Positions 8,666 through 16,105 of a stretch of 64,000 nucleotides of DNA are shown here, in pieces. This DNA comes from Aurantimonas sp965217685. Lineage in GTDB: Bacteria; Pseudomonadota; Alphaproteobacteria; Rhizobiales; Rhizobiaceae. Position numbers and translations under genes: made by a program. Position 1 is the stretch's first letter; every line of letters begins with the position of its first letter. The DNA lies in NCBI GenBank assembly GCA_965217685.1, contig CBDCIZ010000003.1:1674001-1738000 (forward strand), in the 5' to 3' direction. The notes below the pieces were generated by a model. The model had not been told where the DNA came from, made no database searches, and saw only the letters and a list, made by a program, of their open reading frames with translations.

Positions 8666-9094
8666 GTGTCCAAGAAACCCTCTTCCGGCCCCTCGCAGCG
8701 GCAATTGTCCGTGGGCGAGAAGGTGCGCCATGCGCTCACCGAGATCATGCAACGCGGCGAGATTCGCGATCCGCTGCTTGAAAAGGCCGTTGTCTCGGTC
8801 TCCGAGGTGCGCATGACGCCGGATCTGAAGCTGGCGACAGCCTATGTCACCGTGCTCGGCCAGGACGACACGGCACCCTTCGTCAAGGCGTTGAACGACA
8901 ACGCCAAATTCGTGCGCGGTCGGCTGACGCCGGCGTTGCGCGGCATGAAGTTCATGCCGCAAGTGCGCTTTCGCACCGACACCTCCTTCGACAATTTTGC
9001 GAAGATCGACGCGATCCTGCGCTCGCCAGAGGTTGCCCGAGATCTGGACGACGACGATGATACCGGCCCCGAGATGCCCGAGGAGACGAACTGA
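8666..9094 (+). CDS. rbfA: Ribosome-binding factor A
   Basis: 142 residues; binds the 30S subunit and is needed for late 16S rRNA maturation and cold adaptation. The KH-type fold is evident: VGEKVRHALTEIMQRGEIRDPLL, then VSVSEVRMTPDLKLATAYV, and the family end VRFRTDTSFDNFAKIDAIL. An acidic tail (DDDDD) follows residue 125. The start is GTG at 8666; no ATG fits. Its TGA overlaps the truB ATG by one base, so the two are translationally coupled. It is separated from infB by the nitroreductase gene. Confidence 0.93.
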   Translation: MSKKPSSGPSQRQLSVGEKVRHALTEIMQRGEIRDPLLEKAVVSVSEVRMTPDLKLATAYVTVLGQDDTAPFVKALNDNAKFVRGRLTPALRGMKFMPQVRFRTDTSFDNFAKIDAILRSPEVARDLDDDDDTGPEMPEETN

Positions 9095-10080
9095 TGGCGC
9101 GCCGGGGCAAGAAGCCGAAGGGCCGTCCGCTCGACGGCTGGATCATCCTCGACAAGCCGAAGGGCATGGGCTCGACCGACGCGGTCGCCAAGCTGAAATG
9201 GATGTTCTTCGCCCAGAAGGCGGGCCATGCGGGCACGCTCGATCCACTCGCCTCCGGTATGCTGCCGATCGCCTTCGGCAACGCCACAAAGACCGTGCCC
9301 TTCGTCATGGACGGCCGCAAGGTCTATCGCTTTTCCGTGCGTTGGGGCCAGGAGACGACGACCGACGACACCGAAGGCACGGTGACGCAGACCTCCGACA
9401 CACGTCCGACCGTCGACGAGATCGAGGCGCGGCTGCCGAATTATCGCGGCGAGATCCAGCAGGTGCCGCCGGACTTTTCGGCGATCAAGATCGCCGGCGA
9501 ACGCGCCTATGACATTGCCCGCGACGGCGATTCGGTCATCATCCCGGCCCGCACCGTCACCGTCCACAGCCTCGACATCGTCGCGACTCCGGAGGTCGAC
9601 ACCACGGTCTTCGAGGCCGAATGCGGCAAGGGCACTTATGTGCGGTCCATCGCCCGTGACCTCGGCCGCGATCTCGGCTGCTACGGCCATGTGGTCGAAC
9701 TGCGCCGCATTGCCGTCGGCGGCTTCGGCGAAGACGATCTGGTACCCTTCGCCGAATTGCAGGCGGCCGCCGAGGAAGGCCTGGAGGTGCTCGATCAGGA
9801 AGCGGTCGATGCCGGCGCGCGCGCGCGCGTCACCGACTTTTCCGCCCTCGACGACTATGTGGTGCCGCCCGAGACGGCGCTGTCGGACCTTTACGAGGTG
9901 ATGCTGACCGACGACCAGGCGAGCCGCGTTCTCTCAGGCAATCCGGTGCTCCTGCGGGGGCGTGACGCGCCGGCCTCCTGCGATGAAGCCTTTGCCACCG
10001 GCCACGGCCGCCTCCTCGCGCTCGGCGCGATCGATCAGGGCTCCTTCCATCCCAAACGGGTGTTCGGCGGCAAGGGATAA
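9094..10080 (+). CDS. truB: tRNA pseudouridine(55) synthase
   Basis: 328 residues; makes pseudouridine 55 in the T loop of tRNAs. The catalytic aspartate is D50 in GHAGTLDPLASG, and the N-terminal signature WIILDKPKGMGST is at residues 16-28. The conserved tyrosine/substrate segment YRFSVRWGQETTTDD follows, then the KGTYVRSIARDLG motif near 185-197. The end is a short PUA-like domain. It overlaps rbfA by one base (TGATG). Normally rpsO comes next, but here about 5.4 kb of other genes intervene. No terminator is obvious in the 140 bases to the convergent aminotransferase. Confidence 0.95.
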   Translation: MARRGKKPKGRPLDGWIILDKPKGMGSTDAVAKLKWMFFAQKAGHAGTLDPLASGMLPIAFGNATKTVPFVMDGRKVYRFSVRWGQETTTDDTEGTVTQTSDTRPTVDEIEARLPNYRGEIQQVPPDFSAIKIAGERAYDIARDGDSVIIPARTVTVHSLDIVATPEVDTTVFEAECGKGTYVRSIARDLGRDLGCYGHVVELRRIAVGGFGEDDLVPFAELQAAAEEGLEVLDQEAVDAGARARVTDFSALDDYVVPPETALSDLYEVMLTDDQASRVLSGNPVLLRGRDAPASCDEAFATGHGRLLALGAIDQGSFHPKRVFGGKG

Positions 10081-10220
10081 GCCGGCCAAGGGTCCGGCAT
10101 TCTAGCCTGGCTCGCATAGCGCGTCCCCTTGGCCGCGGTTTTCATCGCAACGTCGGCCAGATTGACGATCGGTTTCGGCATCGGGTTCCTGACAGCCTCC
10201 GGGGACCTCGCACAAACTTC

Positions 10221-11615
10221 CTACGCCGCGACCTCGGCTCGGCCCATCGCGTTCCGGGCGATGCGCGAAAGGCTTTCCCAGGCGGGGCCGGGGAAGCGGT
10301 GGAGATCGGCCATGACCGTATCGAAGGCCGAGACGAACCAGTCGATGTCGGCCTCGCTGACGCAGAGTGGTGGGATCAGCTTGATGGTCGTCATCTGGTT
10401 GCCGGCGACCTGGGTGAGGATGCCGTGGTCCTGCAGCAGCGGTATGGTGATCGCCTGGCAGAACAGATCCCTGTTCAACGTGTTGACCGTTGCCCAGGCC
10501 GTCCTGAGCTTCAGCGACTGCGGTCGGTCGAACTCGATGCCCAGCATCAGCCCGCGCCAGCGCACCTGTTTCATGAATTCGTAGCGCGGGACCAGTGCCG
10601 TAAGCCGCTCGCCCAGGAGATCGCCCATCGTCGTCGCCCGGGCGCAGAGGTCGTCCTCGTCGAGGACGTTGAGCGCCGCCAGCACCGCGGCCATGGCGAA
10701 GTTCGACTTGCCGAAGGTCGAGGAATGGACGACGGCCCGGTCGAGCGAGGAGAAGGTGGCATCGAAGACCGCGTCGGTCATCATCACCGCCGCGACGGGC
10801 ATCGTGCCGCCCGACAGCGATTTCGACAACAGGACGACGTCCGGCTCGACGCCCGGCTCGTGCTGGATGGCGAGGAAGCGGCCGGTGCGCCCGACGCCGG
10901 TCTGCACCTCGTCGACGACGAAAAGGCTCCCGTAGCGCCGGCAAAGCCGGCCGGCCTCTGCCAGATAGCCCGCTGGTGGAATGTTGACGCCCTTGCCCTG
11001 GATCGGCTCGACGAAAAAGGCCGCGACGTCGCCGGATTTCAGGGCGGCCTCCAGTGCGGGCAGGTCGCCGTACGTCACCTTCCGGCTTCCCAGCAGCGCT
11101 CCGAATTTCTCGCGGAACACTTCGCCGCCATTCAGCGCCAGCGCGCCCGAGGTCAGGCCGTGGAAAGCCGAACTGGCGAAGAGGAGCCCGTCGCGGCCGC
11201 TCGCCCGCCGCACGAACTTGATCGCCGTCTCGTTGGCCTCGGCCCCGGTCGAGCAGAAATACACTTTGCCGAGCTTCAGGCCGCAGCGCTTCTTCAAGTC
11301 CTCGGCCACGAGACCGCAGAGCAGCGGGGTCTCCATCTGGACCAGCGAACTGAAGTCCGCGTCCATGAAATCCTTCAGCGTCTGTCTGATCGCCGGATGG
11401 TTTCGGCCCATGTTGAAGGCGCCATAGCCGCCCAGCATGTCGAGATATTTGCGGCCCGTCTCGTCGTAGAGATAGGCTCCGGAGGCGTTGACGTAGTTCT
11501 TGTCGAAGCCGATGATCCGCAATGCCTTGGCGAACTTCGGATTGACGTGCTCGGCGTAAAGCGCGTTGTTGCGGCCGGTGTTCTGTTCGACGATCCGCTT
11601 GATGTCTATGGGCAT
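10221..11615 (-). CDS. Class III PLP-dependent aminotransferase, unknown substrate
   Basis: 464 residues of the ornithine/acetylornithine aminotransferase fold. FCSTGAEANETAIKF (near 122-136) binds the cofactor phosphate and VVDEVQTGVGRTG holds the PLP-contacting aspartate. The Schiff-base lysine is K265 in LLSKSLSGG. Compared with acetylornithine transaminases it has about 60 extra C-terminal residues. It resembles the broad aspartate-aminotransferase-family proteins, some of which accompany hopanoid genes, but no hpn gene is in this window. It stands alone on the minus strand, 82 bases upstream of the sulfite oxidase gene end. The class is certain, the substrate is not. Confidence 0.8.
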   Translation of the reverse strand: MPIDIKRIVEQNTGRNNALYAEHVNPKFAKALRIIGFDKNYVNASGAYLYDETGRKYLDMLGGYGAFNMGRNHPAIRQTLKDFMDADFSSLVQMETPLLCGLVAEDLKKRCGLKLGKVYFCSTGAEANETAIKFVRRASGRDGLLFASSAFHGLTSGALALNGGEVFREKFGALLGSRKVTYGDLPALEAALKSGDVAAFFVEPIQGKGVNIPPAGYLAEAGRLCRRYGSLFVVDEVQTGVGRTGRFLAIQHEPGVEPDVVLLSKSLSGGTMPVAAVMMTDAVFDATFSSLDRAVVHSSTFGKSNFAMAAVLAALNVLDEDDLCARATTMGDLLGERLTALVPRYEFMKQVRWRGLMLGIEFDRPQSLKLRTAWATVNTLNRDLFCQAITIPLLQDHGILTQVAGNQMTTIKLIPPLCVSEADIDWFVSAFDTVMADLHRFPGPAWESLSRIARNAMGRAEVAA

Positions 11616-11696
11616 GGCAATTTTGCCTTTGTGGCTGCAGCGCGACCCCTACAATACGCGTCTGCATAGAAGGATGCCATGCGCCGACCGGCTCGC

Positions 11697-12785
11697 CTAG
11701 TTGGCGACGGTAACTCTCACCCGGTGCCAGGCGGCGGACAGATAGCCCTTGAAGTTCCAGACGTCCCGTGGCCGCTCCGGCTGGCTTTGGCCGGCCGAGT
11801 CGACGGCGCGGACGACAAGTTCGTGATCGCCCTCGGACAGCTCGACCTCGGCGTGCCAGAAGGTCCAGGTGAAAGGCGAGGCATTGTGATCCTCGATGAT
11901 CGCCTGCGTGAAGGTTTGGCCGCCATTGGTCGAGACGTCGACGCGTGCGATGCGGCGCTCCCCGGCGATCGCCCAGCCGGCGATACGGGTCTGGCCGGCC
12001 TCGACCGTCGTGCCTGCCGCCGGTTCGCAGATCGCGCTGTTGAGCGGCATCTCCTGGATGGTCAGGCCGGCCTCGGTGTCGGCCGTTTCCTTGCGCATCT
12101 GTGGCGGAAACAGCCTGTAGTCCTTCTGTTGGTGGAAATTGTCGGACGGCGTCGCCTGCACCGTGATCCGCCGCAGCCATTTGACGCTGCGCATGCCCGC
12201 ATAGCCGGGCACCACGAGCCGCAGGGGCGCGCCGTGGATCGGCGCCATCACTTCGCCTGCAAGGTGCGTTGCCAGGATCACCTCCTCACCGAGAGCCTTC
12301 TCGATGGGAATCGAGGCGCCGTAAGGCGTGCGGCCGTCTTCGGTGTCGATGATGTCGGCGCCCTCGAAGGCGATGTGCAGCGCCGTGTCCTCCTCGATCC
12401 CGGCCTCAAGGAGCACGTCGAGCAGCCGCACCCCGGTCCAGACGCCGGTGCCGATGGCGCCCGCCGACCACGGATCGCCGGTGACCGGCTGCACCGCATC
12501 GAGATCGGCGCGGCGATTGCCGGCGCACTGCAGCGTTGCCGTTACCTCGACCGTCTCGAAGCGGGCGGCGAGGTCGGCAAGCGAGAGCTTCAGAGGCTCG
12601 GCGACGGCGCCTTCGACGGTCAGCCGATAGGCATCGGCATCGATGTCGGGCACCGGGCCGTGGCAGCGAACGTAGAAGTCGGCCGGCGCGGTGATGAACG
12701 ACACCCGTAGCCGCCGAAGTGAAGGCTCCGCGTTGAACGGTTCCTGGCTGTGGACGACAAGATCTGTTGCGGGCTTCCGGGACAT
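11697..12785 (-). CDS. Sulfite oxidase-type molybdopterin oxidoreductase
   Basis: 362 residues. The N-terminal Moco domain begins near EPSLRRLRVSFITAPADFYV and HGPVP, as in eukaryotic and plant sulfite oxidases. The molybdenum-ligand cysteine is C87 in TLQCAGNRR, and VPGYAGMRSVKWL near residue 200 is a second family motif. The C-terminal Mo-co dimerisation domain (about 235-362) is Ig-like, with GWAIAG and VDVSTNGG. There is no heme domain and no Tat or Sec signal peptide, so it looks like a cytoplasmic plant-type enzyme. Start ATG 12785 is chosen because AAGGAA precedes it by 7 bases; a longer in-frame reading to 13253 has no such support. No cytochrome partner is adjacent. Confidence 0.85.
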   Translation of the reverse strand: MSRKPATDLVVHSQEPFNAEPSLRRLRVSFITAPADFYVRCHGPVPDIDADAYRLTVEGAVAEPLKLSLADLAARFETVEVTATLQCAGNRRADLDAVQPVTGDPWSAGAIGTGVWTGVRLLDVLLEAGIEEDTALHIAFEGADIIDTEDGRTPYGASIPIEKALGEEVILATHLAGEVMAPIHGAPLRLVVPGYAGMRSVKWLRRITVQATPSDNFHQQKDYRLFPPQMRKETADTEAGLTIQEMPLNSAICEPAAGTTVEAGQTRIAGWAIAGERRIARVDVSTNGGQTFTQAIIEDHNASPFTWTFWHAEVELSEGDHELVVRAVDSAGQSQPERPRDVWNFKGYLSAAWHRVRVTVAN

Positions 12786-13153
12786 GCGGGGGTTTCCTTC
12801 GTCATCAACGCATCTTGCACGAACAAGCCGTTCGGACCTGCCCAGGGCCGTTTGCGGCGGGCTCCGGCCCAGAGCCTGTCTTGCGGTCACAGGATTGAGA
12901 CGGTCGCGTAGACCGCAGATCGGGAAAATGGGGCGCCGGGCGAAGTCGTCACGCGATTCCTGCCGTCTATCGTCGGCCAACCCGCGTATGCGCCGACAAA
13001 GCACGTCCTCGCCGGAAAAACGCGCCTCGACGATCTGTGTCCTTTGCAGGCGGTCCGGCCTCGTCGTCGGACCCGAACGCGCCGGAAGGCGTTGCATGTC
13101 GAAGCGGGCCGACGCCGCGGCCCGCTGATAGCACCGACAGAAAGACCGAACGC
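12786..13153. other. Divergent intergenic region with a leader hairpin
   Basis: The 368 bases between the divergent sulfite oxidase and esterase genes must hold both promoters, but I cannot point to convincing -35/-10 pairs. A perfect 8-bp hairpin (13104-13111 with 13118-13125, 6-base loop) lies 28 bases before the esterase start. It has no T run. No gene is supported here. Confidence 0.4.
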
Positions 13154-14092
13154 ATGATCGACCCGCAAGCGAAATCCGTGCTCGATGAACTCGGACGACG
13201 CGCGGCCGCGCAGCCGGACCCGAAGGATGCGGCCGAGAAGCTCTCCCAGGCAAGGACGATGACGGCCGGAATCGCCGATTTCTCCGGTGTCGCGCCTAAG
13301 ATGGCGAAGGTCGAAACCTTGAAAGCGCCGGGGCCGCGTGGCCCGATCCCGTTGCGTCTTTATCGTCCGACCGACGCCGATCCATTGCCGCTGCTCGTCT
13401 GGTTCCATGGCGGCGGGGCCATGGCCGGCTCGCTGGACACCCATGACGCGCCGCTGAGGCAGCTTGCCGCGGCGACGGGCTGGGCGGTCGCTTCCGTCGG
13501 CTATCGCATGGGCCCCGAAGATCCCTATCCCGCCGCGCACGAGGATTGCCTCGCCGCAACGACGTACCTGGCGAAGGAGGCCGACGGCTTGCGCCTCGAT
13601 CCGGGTCGCCTGGTGGTCGGCGGCGATTCCATCGGCGGTCTGTTCGCGGCGACCGTTGCGCGGCTCGCGCGCGATGCGGGCGGGCCACACCTGGACGGTA
13701 CCGTGATGCTCTACCCCAATACCGATCTGCGCCCGAAGCGCCAACATGCCTCGCTCGTGGAGGAGGAGGGAAACGTCATGACGCGGGCCTCGATGGCCTA
13801 TGAGAACGATCTTTACATTCCGAACATCGCCGATCGCGAAACGGCGCTCGCCTCGCCACTGCTCGCAGAAGATCTGTACGGCCTGCCGCCAACCCTTCTG
13901 GTTCTGTGCGAGCGCGATCCGCTGCGCGACGAGGGCGAAGCCTATGGCCAGCGGCTTGCGTCGGCAGGCGTCGCCCTGGAGCGGGTCCGCATGGACGGGA
14001 TAATCCACGCCGTTTTCCAGATGGCGGGACGGATCGACGCCGCGGCAGAGGTTGTCTCGTCGGTTCGACGGTTTCTCGACGGCCTCGAATAG
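13154..14092 (+). CDS. HSL-family alpha/beta-hydrolase (esterase/lipase)
   Basis: 312 residues of the hormone-sensitive-lipase family (alpha/beta-hydrolase fold 3). The oxyanion-hole motif HGGG starts at H85. The nucleophile is S159 in GDSIGG, where most members have GDSAGG. The acid is D255 in ERDPLRDEG and the base H285 in IIHAVF. No signal peptide; cytoplasmic. Start ATG 13154 is chosen because the conserved cap region (MIDPQAKSVLDELGRR) begins there; an in-frame reading back to 13037 looks non-coding. Substrate probably a short-chain ester; the neighbours give no clue. Confidence 0.85.
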   Translation: MIDPQAKSVLDELGRRAAAQPDPKDAAEKLSQARTMTAGIADFSGVAPKMAKVETLKAPGPRGPIPLRLYRPTDADPLPLLVWFHGGGAMAGSLDTHDAPLRQLAAATGWAVASVGYRMGPEDPYPAAHEDCLAATTYLAKEADGLRLDPGRLVVGGDSIGGLFAATVARLARDAGGPHLDGTVMLYPNTDLRPKRQHASLVEEEGNVMTRASMAYENDLYIPNIADRETALASPLLAEDLYGLPPTLLVLCERDPLRDEGEAYGQRLASAGVALERVRMDGIIHAVFQMAGRIDAAAEVVSSVRRFLDGLE

Positions 14093-14205
14093 ATCGCTTC
14101 GGGCTTCGCGGGGAAGGCTTCGCCGCATGCTGCATCAACGGCACGCCGCCCGGCATTATCGAAACCGCGTTCGGGGCTTTGGCGCGTTGAACGCGACCTG
14201 CCGCG

Positions 14206-15135
14206 TCAGCGGTGGATCGATTCGGCGATTTCCGGGGTCTCGGGCAGGAAGGGCGCGCCGATGATGCGCACCCGGCGTTCGCCGAATGTATCGAGCTTGG
14301 TGACGGGAAATGACCCGTCGGCCAGCCGCTCGGGCTTGGCGCGGGGCGTGACGATCACTGAGGGCGTGTAGGCGTATTTGTCGTCGCCCGCCTTGGCCTT
14401 GGCCTCGCGGGTCGGCGGGGTCTTGGTCTTTTCGATCGCCTGCATGCGGCGATAATAGCGCTGCATGTCGCAGGATCTGAAATCCCTGGCCTTCTGGTAG
14501 CGAAACGCCGTGGCCAGCGCATTGTAGGCGGATTGGCCCTTGATCGACATCAGGTCGTCGGTCTCGTCCGATGCGTTCGGGAGGAAATAGACCTCCATCT
14601 TCTGGTCGTCGCAAATGAACTGGCAGCGCGCCAGTGTCTCGTCATAGGTATCGGTGCCGGCAAACTGCGAGTTCGGCGCCGGAAAGAAATAGCCGTCGGT
14701 CTGACGCACGCAATACATGCGGGTCGCACCGCCGCGCACAACGGCTTTCGTGCTGCGCTCGGACGAGTTGTCGTCACGGCGGCTGGCCTCCTTACGCGGT
14801 TCGGAGCGATTGCGGCGGCGTGCGCTGGGCCGATCGTCGGCGTTCTTGCGCTCGCAGGCTCTCGCGCTGCGCTTCAGATAGACGAGATCGCTCGACAATT
14901 GCTGGCGCTGATAGGCAAGGCTCTGGCAGCCATCAAAGAAGCCGCCGAAAAAGCCGCCGCCGCTTTGGCACCGGCGCCGCTGCTCGGCCTGACGAATGGC
15001 GCCGATCGTGCGGGCCACCTGGCGTGCCGCGGAGGCGTCCGAACAGGGGCTGGCAAAGGTATTGGTCGTCATGCCGAAGGTGGCGAGAAGGCTCACGGCG
15101 AGAGCAAGGAGAGGCCAGCGAAAATCGTGGGTCAT
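14206..15135 (-). CDS. DUF2865 secreted protein
   Basis: 309 residues of an uncharacterised alphaproteobacterial family. A signal peptide covers about residues 1-27 (RWPLLALAVSLLATFG, cleavage after TFA-S). The mature part has a Cys-containing helix with QSLAYQRQQL, a basic linker rich in Arg/Lys/Ser, then the conserved core with RMYCVRQTDGYFFPAP and ARCQFICDDQKMEVYFLP, whose paired cysteines suggest disulfides. Probably periplasmic. The start at 15135 is set by the signal peptide; upstream codons to 15348 have no family likeness. It is convergent with the esterase gene and divergent from rpsO. Confidence 0.82.
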   Translation of the reverse strand: MTHDFRWPLLALAVSLLATFGMTTNTFASPCSDASAARQVARTIGAIRQAEQRRRCQSGGGFFGGFFDGCQSLAYQRQQLSSDLVYLKRSARACERKNADDRPSARRRNRSEPRKEASRRDDNSSERSTKAVVRGGATRMYCVRQTDGYFFPAPNSQFAGTDTYDETLARCQFICDDQKMEVYFLPNASDETDDLMSIKGQSAYNALATAFRYQKARDFRSCDMQRYYRRMQAIEKTKTPPTREAKAKAGDDKYAYTPSVIVTPRAKPERLADGSFPVTKLDTFGERRVRIIGAPFLPETPEIAESIHR

Positions 15136-15484
15136 GATGAACGCCTGAAACCTGAAAACACTCGGTCGATCATGTCTCGCTATCAGACAGAGCGGCGCGA
15201 ATGAAATCCATATTCGACACGTCGTTGACTCGGACCATGGCGCCAGGACCGCCCTTTTTTGGCGAGGACTCCGGGGCAAAGGGTTGGAATCGGTTCGCAA
15301 TCGAACTGTCGGGGCCGCACCGGAACGCCGCGTCAAACCGACTAGCATTCTCTGTGGATTTCGCCTATATGCGGCGCCAGCGCCACAGGTTGATAAATCG
15401 ATCGCGCAAGAAGCGGCCCTGGCTGGACGACATCCCGGCTACGGGCGAACCATCCTCAAAAAATATCCCGAAGAAAGGATTCCG
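15136..15484. other. Divergent intergenic region upstream of rpsO
   Basis: 349 bases between the DUF2865 gene and rpsO. It is less GC-rich in the half nearer rpsO (15340-15480), with a CTATAT element near 15365 that could be a -10 box. No matching -35 is clear. S15 autoregulation through a leader structure is known in other bacteria, but I cannot define one by eye. Confidence 0.3.
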
Positions 15485-15754
15485 ATGTCGATTACGCTAG
15501 AGCGTAAAGCCGAGCTCATGAAGGAATACGCCACCAAGGAAAACGACACCGGTTCGCCGGAAGTCCAGGTGGCGGTCCTGACGGAGCGCATCATCAATCT
15601 GACCGAGCACTTCAAGGGCCACAAGAAGGACAACCACTCCCGTCGTGGTCTCCTGAAGATGGTCTCGACGCGCCGCCGCCTTCTCGACTATCTGAAGTCG
15701 AAGGAAGAGCAGCGATACCAGACGCTGATCGAGCGTCTCGGCCTGCGCCGCTGA
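15485..15754 (+). CDS. rpsO: 30S ribosomal protein S15
   Basis: 89 residues, the standard size. It opens with ITLERKAELMKEYATKENDTGSPEVQVA and carries the 16S-binding helix region HFKGHKKDNHSRRGLLKMVSTRRRLLDYL, with the usual ERLGLRR end. S15 binds the central domain of 16S rRNA early in 30S assembly. AAAGGA precedes ATG 15485. A terminator follows directly, with pnp 351 bases further on: the conserved rpsO-pnp pair. Confidence 0.97.
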   Translation: MSITLERKAELMKEYATKENDTGSPEVQVAVLTERIINLTEHFKGHKKDNHSRRGLLKMVSTRRRLLDYLKSKEEQRYQTLIERLGLRR

Positions 15755-15766
15755 CGCATTGAATTC

Positions 15767-15806
15767 ACCGGCGGGCCTTGCTTGAGAAACCAAGGTCCGC
15801 CGGTTT
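15767..15806 (+). terminator. Terminator between rpsO and pnp
   Basis: A 14-bp stem (15767-15780 with 15791-15804, one G-U pair) and a 10-base loop. Only two T residues follow, so read-through to pnp is possible, as known for rpsO-pnp in enterobacteria. The rest of the 351-base gap (15807-16105) shows no gene; it would hold the pnp leader. Confidence 0.7.
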
Positions 15807-16105
15807 CACATCCGGCGATCGCGACGTTTCGCGTGCCGGACACGTCCCGATCGGCCTCGCCGCATCCGGCGAGCCGACCGGCCATCCGAATGGTCATGGG
15901 GCAGGATTGCCGGATGCTTCCGGATCGATCGCAAGCAGAGCGCTGCGATCGAATGGGCCGCGACGAAAGTCCCGTGCCTTCCACGAAGCCTCCCGCCGTC
16001 TTGCCCATGATCCGTCAAAACCAGGACCTTCAGGCGCAGCGCCGCAAACCGCGAAACACCATCGCGAGCGGTGTGGGCGCCTGGGATCAAACGAGGTAAG
16101 ATTAC

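Noticed and set aside
10102..12180. 692-codon minus-strand ORF overlapping the aminotransferase and sulfite oxidase
   Set aside because: Same strand but another frame from two well-supported enzymes; repetitive Arg/Gly/Asp composition.
13037..13153. N-terminal extension of the esterase
   Set aside because: Contains the leader hairpin and lacks family likeness; ATG 13154 starts at the conserved part.
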